From contig CAIZHL010000065.1 of the NCBI GenBank assembly GCA_903932755.1, forward strand, positions 1 to 5,944: DNA of 5,944 nucleotides, read 5' to 3'. The stretch comes from an uncultured beta proteobacterium. Its GTDB lineage: Bacteria > Pseudomonadota > Gammaproteobacteria > Burkholderiales > Rhodocyclaceae. Numbering within the stretch: the first letter of the stretch is position 1; each line of letters opens with the position of its first letter. Below the pieces are notes generated by a model. The model was not told where the DNA came from and ran no database searches. It saw only the letters and a list, made by a program, of their open reading frames with translations. A program made the position numbers and the translations under genes. Positions 1 to 5,333 of this stretch are shown piece by piece.

Positions 1-2
1 CC

Positions 3-2066
3 CGCGTCGGCGCCGCCTACGTATTTGCCGATGCCGCCCATCGCGGCCAGCAGCGCATCAGCGGCGAACCCTACATCTCGCATCCGCTGGCCGTGGCCGA
101 AGCACTGGCCGGCTGGCATCTCGACGCGCACGCCCTGACCGCCGCGTTGCTGCACGACGTGATGGAAGACACGGCGATCACCAAGAACCAGATCGCCGAA
201 CGTTTCGGCCAGGTTGCCGCCGATCTGGTCGATGGCGTCTCCAAACTCGATCGCATCGAACACCAGAGTTTCGAGGAAGCGCAGGCGGAGAACTTCCGCA
301 AGATGCTGCTGGCCATGGCGCGCGACGTGCGCGTGATCCTGATCAAGCTGGCCGACCGGCTGCACAACATGCGCACCCTGGATGCCATGCGGGCCGAAAA
401 GCGGCGTCGCATCGCGCGCGAAACGCTCGACATCTACGCCCCGATCGCCAACCGCCTGGGCTTGAACGAGCTCTATCGCGAACTGCAGGAACTGGCTTTC
501 CGCCATGCCCATCCGCTGCGCTACCGCGTGCTGGCCAAGGCCGTCAAGGGTGCGCGCGGCAACCGGCGCGAGGTGGTCGGCAAGATCCTCGAAGCGATTC
601 GCGAGGAATTGCCGTCCGCCGGCATCGACGCCGACGTCAAGGGCCGCGAGAAGCATCTCTACGGCATCTACCGCAAGATGCGCGACAAGCACCTGTCCTT
701 TTCCCAGGTGCTGGACATCTATGGTTTCCGCATCGTGGTCAAGGATCGCCCTACCTGCTACCTGGCGCTGGGCGCGCTGCACGCGCTGTACCAGCCGGTG
801 CCGGGCAAGTTCAAGGACTACATCGCGATCCCCAAGGCCAACGGCTACCAGTCGTTGCACACCACGCTGATCGGCCCCTTCGGCACGCCGGTGGAAATCC
901 AGATCCGCGACGCCGACATGCACCATGTCGCCGAATCCGGCGTTGCCTCGCACTGGCTGTACAAGGACGAAACGGCGATCGGCCAGCTGCAGAAGAAGAC
1001 CCATACCTGGCTGCAGTCGCTGGTCGAACTGCAGTCGACCAGCGGCGATTCCTCGGAATTCCTCGAACACGTCAAGGTCGACCTGTTCCCCGGCGAGGTC
1101 TACGTCTTCAGCCCCAAGGGCAAGATCTTCGCCCTGCCGCGCGGCTCGACACCGGTGGATTTGGCCTATGCCGTACATACCGACGTCGGCGACCGCTGCG
1201 TCGCCTGCCGCATCAATTTCGAAACCATGCCGCTGCGCACCGAGCTGCGCAACGGCGACCGGGTCGAGATCATCACCGCGCCCAACGCCGCGCCCAACCC
1301 GGCCTGGCTGGGCTACGTCAAGAGCGCGCGGGCGCGCTCCAAGATCCGCCACTTCCTCAATACCAAGCAGGCCGAAGAATCGGCGGCGCTGGGCGAACGC
1401 CTGCTGTCGCATGCCCTGCGCGATCTGGGCCTGGCCCTGGCCAAACTGCCGGCACAGGCCTGGGACCGCTTCAAGCGCGCCTCGGGCGCCCGTTCGCAGA
1501 AGGCCGTGCTGGCCGAGATAGGCCTCGGCAAGCGCCTGCCGGCCATAGTCGCGCGCCGCCTGGCGGAAGGCGTCGAGGCCGACGTCACCGTCGCGAACAA
1601 GGGCCCCGGCCACCAGGCGATCCTGATCCACGGTCCGGAAGGCGTTGCGGTGAAGCTCGGCGACTGCTGCCGGCCGATTCCGGGCGACCCCATCGTCGGC
1701 CTGATCCGCAAGGGGCAGGGCCTGGTGGTGCATACCCACGACTGCACGGCCATCGCCAAATTGCGCAGCGAGCGCGGCAACTGGATCGACGTCGAATGGG
1801 AAGCCGACATCGCCGACATGTTCGAAGCCAGAATCCGCGTCGTGGCGAAGAACGTGCGCGGCGTCCTGGCGCGGCTCGCCGCCTGGATCGCCGAAGCCGA
1901 TTCCAACATCGTCAACATCAGCATGGACGACGACAGCGGCGAAGCCACCACGCTGTTTTTCACCCTGCAGGTGTCCGACCGCGTACACCTTGCCCGCATC
2001 CTGCGCGCGCTGCGGCGCGTGCCCGAGGTGGTGCGCATCGCCCGCTACGTCGAAAAGAAACACTGA
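3..2066 (+). CDS. spoT: SpoT/Rsh bifunctional (p)ppGpp hydrolase/synthetase (5' end outside window)
   Basis: Makes and degrades the stringent-response alarmone (p)ppGpp in the cytoplasm. 687 residues are visible; family members run about 700-740, so only some tens of N-terminal residues are missing. The frame is open from base 3 and already shows the start of the HD domain, so the in-frame GTG at 93 is not the start. Visible domains, counted from base 3: HD hydrolase with His13, His27, HDVMED at 51-56 and LADRLHNMRTL near 116-126; synthetase with GREKHLYGIY (from 214), Asp238 in DIYGFR, KFKDYIAIPKANGYQSLHT at 269-287 and Glu298 in PVEIQIR; TGS at about 356-420; zinc-finger-like/CC region with CCRPIPGDP near 555 and HTHDC at 577-581; C-terminal ACT at about 608-680. 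Both catalytic centres look complete, so it is SpoT rather than a hydrolase-dead RelA. The motif MHHVAESGVASHWLYK is betaproteobacterial in style. A DUF3460 gene follows 29 bp later. Confidence 0.97.
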   Translation, partial: RVGAAYVFADAAHRGQQRISGEPYISHPLAVAEALAGWHLDAHALTAALLHDVMEDTAITKNQIAERFGQVAADLVDGVSKLDRIEHQSFEEAQAENFRKMLLAMARDVRVILIKLADRLHNMRTLDAMRAEKRRRIARETLDIYAPIANRLGLNELYRELQELAFRHAHPLRYRVLAKAVKGARGNRREVVGKILEAIREELPSAGIDADVKGREKHLYGIYRKMRDKHLSFSQVLDIYGFRIVVKDRPTCYLALGALHALYQPVPGKFKDYIAIPKANGYQSLHTTLIGPFGTPVEIQIRDADMHHVAESGVASHWLYKDETAIGQLQKKTHTWLQSLVELQSTSGDSSEFLEHVKVDLFPGEVYVFSPKGKIFALPRGSTPVDLAYAVHTDVGDRCVACRINFETMPLRTELRNGDRVEIITAPNAAPNPAWLGYVKSARARSKIRHFLNTKQAEESAALGERLLSHALRDLGLALAKLPAQAWDRFKRASGARSQKAVLAEIGLGKRLPAIVARRLAEGVEADVTVANKGPGHQAILIHGPEGVAVKLGDCCRPIPGDPIVGLIRKGQGLVVHTHDCTAIAKLRSERGNWIDVEWEADIADMFEARIRVVAKNVRGVLARLAAWIAEADSNIVNISMDDDSGEATTLFFTLQVSDRVHLARILRALRRVPEVVRIARYVEKKH

Positions 2067-2082
2067 GAATCCCAACCCACCC

Positions 2083-2089
2083 GAAAGGA
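2083..2089 (+). promoter_or_regulatory. Ribosome binding site of the DUF3460 gene
   Basis: GAAAGGA lies 6 nt before the ATG at 2096. It fixes this ATG as the start, although the same frame is open far upstream inside spoT. Confidence 0.75.
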
Positions 2090-2095
2090 CACCCC

Positions 2096-2284
2096 ATGGC
2101 CCTCTACGAATCAGAGCACACCAAGTTCATGCGCGAATGGATGGAAAAGCATCCCGAGGAAAAGACGGAACAGCAGAAAGGCCGCGCCCTGTGGTGGGAC
2201 AAGCCGCCGCAGGCGCTGCAGGCGATGAAGGAAACCGCAGCGGCGCAGGTGCCGAACAAGGCTTATTACTACGACGCGAATTAG
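2096..2284 (+). CDS. DUF3460 family small protein
   Basis: 62-residue soluble protein beginning MALYESEHTKFMREWMEKHP and ending in a Tyr-rich tail (KAYYYDAN). I recognise the DUF3460 pattern from memory: an N-terminal Y-x-S-[ED]-x-T-x-F helix, a central GRALWWDKPP (residues 29-38), and a short C-terminal V-x-x-x-x-Y-x-Y segment. The family is about 60 residues long, found mainly in Betaproteobacteria, and has no known function. There is no signal peptide, membrane segment or Cys, so it should be cytoplasmic. The start is supported by GAAAGGA 6 nt upstream. It begins 29 bp after spoT on the same strand with no terminator between, so co-transcription with spoT is likely. Whether it has any role in (p)ppGpp metabolism cannot be told from the sequence. 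Confidence 0.88.
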   Translation: MALYESEHTKFMREWMEKHPEEKTEQQKGRALWWDKPPQALQAMKETAAAQVPNKAYYYDAN

Positions 2285-2296
2285 GGGTGTCCGTCG

Positions 2297-2377
2297 CGGC
2301 GCCAATTCATTCGGCCCGCGAAGGCGAGCGTCAGTTGCCGCTGAAACCAGTGTGGTTTCGGCGTAGCGTTGGCGCCG
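2297..2377. repeat. Nested inverted repeats between convergent genes (possible weak terminator)
   Basis: The 119 bp between the DUF3460 stop (2284) and the cytochrome stop (2404) holds two stacked inverted repeats. The inner one pairs 2339-2349 with 2353-2363 (11 bp including one G-T, loop GTG). The outer one pairs CGGCGCCAA at 2297-2305 with TTGGCGCCG at 2369-2377 (9 bp, perfect). The position between converging transcripts suits a bidirectional transcription end or RNA 3' end. However, no real T-run follows on either strand (only ACTTTCTC after the outer arm on +), so a classical intrinsic terminator is not established. Confidence 0.4.
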
Positions 2378-2403
2378 ACTTTCTCAAAACAACCCGCAAA
2401 CCT

Positions 2404-2739
2404 TCAAAGCGAAAGTATCCAGCGAGCGAGGTTTTTTAGCTCCGCCGGGTCGGTGGTATCGACGACCTTGTGTTTTTCGGTCGTGCCGTCTTCCAGTTCG
2501 ACCAGGCGACCGCTGGTGAGGTGATCGACGATCACCTCAACGCCGTCGGGCTTGGTCTTCAGTCGCGCGGCGGCGCGCTTGTAGGCGGGACCTTTCTTGG
2601 TCTTGTCGATGGCGTGGCACTTGAAGCAGTCGTTCCGCTTCGCCAGCGCCTGGGCGGCCTCGGCATCGACCTGTGCCCGCGCCAGGCCGGTCGCGGCGAC
2701 GCCCAGCAGAAGCACCGTCGCCGCAACCGCCTTTGCCAT
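2404..2739 (-). CDS. Periplasmic monoheme cytochrome c, small paralogue downstream of the nonaheme protein
   Basis: 111-residue exported class I-type cytochrome c. A Sec signal peptide (residues 1 to about 22, MAKAVAATVLLLGVAATGLARA) precedes a mature domain of about 89 residues with one heme site, CFKCH at 38-42, followed by a KTKKGPAYK segment as in the small c551/c552 family. The C-terminal helix is LKNLARWILSL. The mature protein contains no Met, so the usual His/Met axial pair is impossible. His90 (in EKHK), conserved in the 4865-5209 paralogue, is the best candidate sixth ligand. Ungapped identity to that paralogue is about 52 of 88 residues by hand count. The ATG overlaps the stop of the nonaheme cytochrome gene (TGATG, 2741-2737) and has only a weak Shine-Dalgarno, pointing to translational coupling. 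Likely role: carry electrons away from (or to) the membrane-bound partner in the periplasm. Confidence 0.92.
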   Translation of the reverse strand: MAKAVAATVLLLGVAATGLARAQVDAEAAQALAKRNDCFKCHAIDKTKKGPAYKRAAARLKTKPDGVEVIVDHLTSGRLVELEDGTTEKHKVVDTTDPAELKNLARWILSL

Positions 2740-4754
2740 CAGTGCCCGCCGCCGCTGAGGAAGCCGACGACGATCATCCCCAGCAGCGTCAGGCCGATGG
2801 CGATCAGGACCAGGCCGAGAATCTTCGAGGCCAGCGTGAAGGGCGCCGACGGCGCATCGACCAGGTACTTCTCCAACTGCCCGGTTTCGACCAGCCGGTC
2901 GTATTGCGCCCGGTGTTCGTGCCTGAACTCCTGCAGCGACTGGGTGCCGGTGAACATCACCACATCGGGCGGCGGCAGCTTGTCGGGGCGGAAGTGGTTG
3001 TTGAAGAAATGCACCGTGAACAGGAACACGGCGGCGAGTATGGCTTCCTCGCCATGCACCACCATCGCCACGTTGAACACCCAGCCCGGCAGGTAGGCGG
3101 CAACCACGTGCGGGAAGGCCAGCATCATGCCGCTGCCGCCGATGATCGCCATGCCCCAGAACACCGCCCAGTAGTCGAACTTCTCCCAGTAGGACCAGCG
3201 CTCGATGCGCGGGCGCTCGCCCTTGCCGATGAACCACTTGAACATGCCGATCATGTCGTACATGTCCTTCCAGTTCGGCACGAAGGAATCGGGGCCGAAG
3301 AACTTGAAGTCCTTCCACTTGCGCAGAATGGCGATCGAAACCGCGACCAGGTGGATGGCGAAAATGCCGAGCATGGTGTAGGCGGCGAACCGATGCACCT
3401 GTCCGGCCACCTTCGGGCTGCCGAAGGCCGCCATCACCGATTTGGCCCAGCCGGTCTCGGGGAAGAACACCGCCATGCCGGTCAGCACCAGCGTCATCAC
3501 GCTGAGTGCGAACGCCAGGTGCGCGATGCGCCACATCGGGCCGAAGCGCCGGACATGCTTGGCGGCGAACTCGGGCGGCAGCTTGTCGGTCATGACGTGC
3601 GGCACGTGCTTGCCCGCCTTGCGATCGGCATACTCGCGATACCACCAGAGGCCGGAGTGCAGCCAGAAGAAGGCGAATACGCCGACCAGCAGGGCGACCA
3701 TGGCCTTGGTGGTGATCCAGATTTCAGGATACTTGTCGAAGTCGTGGCTGTTGCCGTGCGGGCTGAAGCTGAGGAAACCGGCGGTGGCCAGCGGCGGCTT
3801 GCCTTCCTTGCCACTGTGGCACTTCTGGCAGGTCTTGAGCCGGTTTTTCTCGTGCATCTTCGACTTGGGGTCCTTCGACGGTTCGATGCCGTGGCTGCCG
3901 TGGCAATCGAAGCACTTGGCCGTGTAGGCGTAGCCGAGAGTGTTCACCTGGCCGTGATAGGACGCCTTGTAGGACTTGAAATAGTCCTGGTGGCAGTCGC
4001 CGCAACTGGCGGTGATCGCGAGCTTGGCCTTGTCGGTCGAACTGCCGAGGATGTCGTGGGTGGTGTGGCAGTCGGAACAGACCGCGGTCTTCAGGTTCTT
4101 CTTCCCGGTGGCTTCCTTGCCGTGGATGGATTCGCCCCATTCCTCCAGGTGATCTTCATGGCATTTGCCGCAGATGGTTGGCACGGCAAGGTGCCATTCC
4201 TTGCGTTCCTGGGTGCCGCGCGGCGGCACGTCGAAGGTATGCACGTCGTGGCAATCGCTGCAGATCGCCATCTGTTTGGTCGGATCGTCCTTGTCGGGCT
4301 TGGCGTGGAAGGAGTTGCGGTAGGCGGCGACGTTGTCGGCGACGATGCCCAGCCGCGGCTTCTCGGCCGCCTTGCCGAGCTTTTTGGTTTCTTCCCAGAG
4401 GTCGAGGTGGCACTGCGCGCACTCGGCCTTCTTGACCGTCGTCGATGGCTTGTGGGGCGACGTGCTGTCGGTGATTTCGAGGTGGCAGGCGACGCAATCC
4501 ATATCGCCGTGCACGCTCTCGGCGTATTTGCCGGGAACGACTTTCTTGACCGCGCGCTTTTCGCCGTTGCTGGCAAGCATTTCCAGCTTGCCCTTCCTTC
4601 CGTCGTGGCATTTCAGGCAAGTCGCGTTGTCGAGCGAAACCGCCGCCACGGGGGCCGCTTCCCTGGCGGCAGCGGCAAGTGCCGGTCCACCGCCCAGGAT
4701 TCCGGCAACACACACGGCCGCCGCCATCCACCCTGCAAATTGACTGGTACGCAT
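2739..4754 (-). CDS. CbcL-like membrane cytochrome: nonaheme c domain fused to FdnI/HydC-type cytochrome b domain
   Basis: 671-residue inner-membrane protein, probably a quinol:periplasmic cytochrome c oxidoreductase. The ATG at 4754 is preferred over 4763 because GGGGA sits 9 nt before it but directly abuts the earlier ATG. Order: Sec signal (about 1-27); periplasmic domain with nine CxxCH motifs whose first Cys are at 46, 87, 112, 165, 195, 226, 251, 281 and 309; then six membrane helices at about 346-373, 407-431, 453-478, 528-555, 560-587 and 641-666. Recurrent S-x-H-[GA] motifs (His82, 150, 211, 267, 333) are candidate distal heme ligands. RIAHLAFALSVMTLVLTG (helix 2) resembles the first helix of formate dehydrogenase gamma subunits; His412, 454, 468, 567 and 582 are candidate b-heme ligands. 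Loops rich in Lys/Arg (374-406, 479-527) fit a cytoplasmic side. Same architecture as Geobacter CbcL. Small cytochromes c flank it on both sides. The direction of electron flow is inferred. Confidence 0.94.
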   Translation of the reverse strand: MRTSQFAGWMAAAVCVAGILGGGPALAAAAREAAPVAAVSLDNATCLKCHDGRKGKLEMLASNGEKRAVKKVVPGKYAESVHGDMDCVACHLEITDSTSPHKPSTTVKKAECAQCHLDLWEETKKLGKAAEKPRLGIVADNVAAYRNSFHAKPDKDDPTKQMAICSDCHDVHTFDVPPRGTQERKEWHLAVPTICGKCHEDHLEEWGESIHGKEATGKKNLKTAVCSDCHTTHDILGSSTDKAKLAITASCGDCHQDYFKSYKASYHGQVNTLGYAYTAKCFDCHGSHGIEPSKDPKSKMHEKNRLKTCQKCHSGKEGKPPLATAGFLSFSPHGNSHDFDKYPEIWITTKAMVALLVGVFAFFWLHSGLWWYREYADRKAGKHVPHVMTDKLPPEFAAKHVRRFGPMWRIAHLAFALSVMTLVLTGMAVFFPETGWAKSVMAAFGSPKVAGQVHRFAAYTMLGIFAIHLVAVSIAILRKWKDFKFFGPDSFVPNWKDMYDMIGMFKWFIGKGERPRIERWSYWEKFDYWAVFWGMAIIGGSGMMLAFPHVVAAYLPGWVFNVAMVVHGEEAILAAVFLFTVHFFNNHFRPDKLPPPDVVMFTGTQSLQEFRHEHRAQYDRLVETGQLEKYLVDAPSAPFTLASKILGLVLIAIGLTLLGMIVVGFLSGGGH

Positions 4755-4763
4755 GATCCGCAT

Positions 4764-4768
4764 TCCCC
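4764..4768 (-). promoter_or_regulatory. Ribosome binding site deciding the start of the nonaheme cytochrome
   Basis: On the minus strand GGGGA reads from 4768 to 4764. It touches the ATG at 4763 (spacing 0) but is 9 nt from the in-frame ATG at 4754, so the second ATG is the likely initiation codon. This removes three residues and leaves the signal peptide intact. Confidence 0.6.
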
Positions 4769-4811
4769 GCTACTGGTTATTTTCTGCCCGGTTCGCGCAC
4801 GAACGGCTAGA

Positions 4812-4851
4812 CCACAAAACAACGCCGGGGCCTGTAGCACAGGCCCCGGCG
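4812..4851 (-). terminator. Intrinsic terminator after the upstream monoheme cytochrome gene
   Basis: A perfect 12 bp GC-rich stem pairs 4823-4834 (CGCCGGGGCCTG) with 4840-4851. A further T-A pair closes it to a 3 nt loop. Read on the minus strand, the hairpin is followed by TTGTTTTGTGG, a T-rich tract. It begins 13 bp after the stop codon of the 4865-5209 cytochrome gene and precedes the nonaheme gene by about 60 bp. It probably ends most transcripts after the first cytochrome, leaving the membrane protein to read-through or to a weak promoter I could not identify. Confidence 0.82.
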
Positions 4852-4864
4852 ATCTACAGCGACA

Positions 4865-5209
4865 TCAGTGCGAGAGAATCCACTGGGCGATGTTGCTCAA
4901 CTCCTTCGGATCCTTGGTTTCGATGATCTTGTGATCCTCCTCGGTGCCGTCCTCGAGCTTGACCTTCTTGCCTTCGGTCATCTGCTTGATGGCATCCTTC
5001 TCGGTGAGCTTCTTTTCCTTGTACTTGGCGGCGATCTTCTTGTAGCTGGGGCCCTTCTTGGTCTTGTCGGGGGCATGGCATTTGGTGCAGTCGTTCTTCT
5101 TGGCCAGGGCCTGGGCGGCGCCGGCATCGACCGCCGCATGTGCGGGAGTCATGGCGGACAAGGCAAAGCACAGCGATCCGGTCAGCAGCAGGGAAGTCTT
5201 GATTTTCAT
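4865..5209 (-). CDS. Lys-rich periplasmic monoheme cytochrome c, first gene of the cluster
   Basis: 114-residue exported small cytochrome c. A Sec signal peptide occupies about 1-25 (MKIKTSLLLTGSLCFALSAM then TPAHA). The mature part has one heme site, CTKCH at 41-45, a KTKKGPSYKK stretch, and a C-terminal helix ending NIAQWILSH. It is unusually rich in Lys, suggesting a basic docking surface for an acidic partner. The only mature Met (77) is replaced by Leu in the paralogue at 2404-2739, whereas His93 (in EDHK) is shared, so bis-His ligation is possible. GGAG 7 nt before the ATG supports the start. An FNR-type box lies about 69-82 bp upstream of the start, and an intrinsic terminator follows the gene. 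Together these suggest an abundant, oxygen-controlled soluble electron carrier made in excess of the membrane protein encoded next. Recognised as class I cytochrome c; no specific named family is claimed. Confidence 0.92.
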   Translation of the reverse strand: MKIKTSLLLTGSLCFALSAMTPAHAAVDAGAAQALAKKNDCTKCHAPDKTKKGPSYKKIAAKYKEKKLTEKDAIKQMTEGKKVKLEDGTEEDHKIIETKDPKELSNIAQWILSH

Positions 5210-5216
5210 GGGGTCA

Positions 5217-5220
5217 CTCC
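5217..5220 (-). promoter_or_regulatory. Ribosome binding site of the first monoheme cytochrome
   Basis: GGAG on the minus strand (5220 to 5217), 7 nt before the ATG at 5209. It is well placed and fixes the start. Confidence 0.7.
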
Positions 5221-5277
5221 GAAAAATGTTTGGAAAACTTTTGGGCGCGGAGCTTGCTACAAAATCGTGTCCGACAC

Positions 5278-5291
5278 TTGATTAACGTCAA
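5278..5291 (-). promoter_or_regulatory. FNR/ANR/DNR-type operator upstream of the cytochrome cluster
   Basis: On the minus strand the site reads TTGAC-GTTA-ATCAA. It matches the FNR consensus TTGAT-N4-ATCAA in 9 of 10 specified bases. Its centre (5284.5) is about 75 bp upstream of the ATG at 5209. A class II activator site at -41.5 would place the transcription start near 5243, giving a leader of roughly 34 nt that includes the Shine-Dalgarno. No clean -10 hexamer is visible there (TAGCAA at 5259-5254 is the nearest, 3 of 6 matches). It is the only such site I noticed in the 124 bp gap before the cytochrome gene. It predicts induction under oxygen limitation, or by NO if the regulator is a DNR type. 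Confidence 0.6.
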
Positions 5292-5333
5292 TGCAGGTGA
5301 AAAGAATACCATCCATGGCACTAATTGTCGGTG

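Noticed and set aside
93..95. GTG as the start of the spoT gene
   Set aside because: The frame is open to base 3 and the residues before 93 (AAHRGQ, SGEPYISHP) are conserved HD-domain sequence, so the gene begins before the window.
1796..2095. Longer version of the DUF3460 protein starting inside spoT
   Set aside because: The extension is Arg-rich out-of-frame spoT sequence; the family N-terminus and a good Shine-Dalgarno coincide at ATG 2096.
1990..2439. Plus-strand open frame across the spoT/DUF3460/gap region
   Set aside because: It overlaps two genes in another frame and shows no motif, so it is a shadow frame.
2740..3645. Upstream extension of the small cytochrome frame into the nonaheme gene
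   Set aside because: The frame is open, but the residues before the ATG at 2739 are low-complexity Arg/Ala/Gly sequence overlapping the membrane-domain codons. The signal peptide begins at 2739.
4791..4804. Small hairpin GTTCG/CGAAC upstream of the nonaheme gene as a riboswitch or second terminator
   Set aside because: Only 5 bp of stem and no T-run; too little to support a function.
2673..4934. Very long plus-strand open frame (753 codons) opposite the nonaheme cytochrome
   Set aside because: Its His/Ala/Glu-rich translation has no family features, it has no supported start, and it is the complement of a clear coding frame with nine CxxCH motifs. Long antisense frames are common in GC-rich coding DNA.
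5271..5331. CCGACA (5271-5276) and TGTCGG (5326-5331) as an operator pair around the FNR box
   Set aside because: Six-base matches 50 bp apart are expected by chance in GC-rich DNA, and the second copy nearly abuts the methyltransferase stop.
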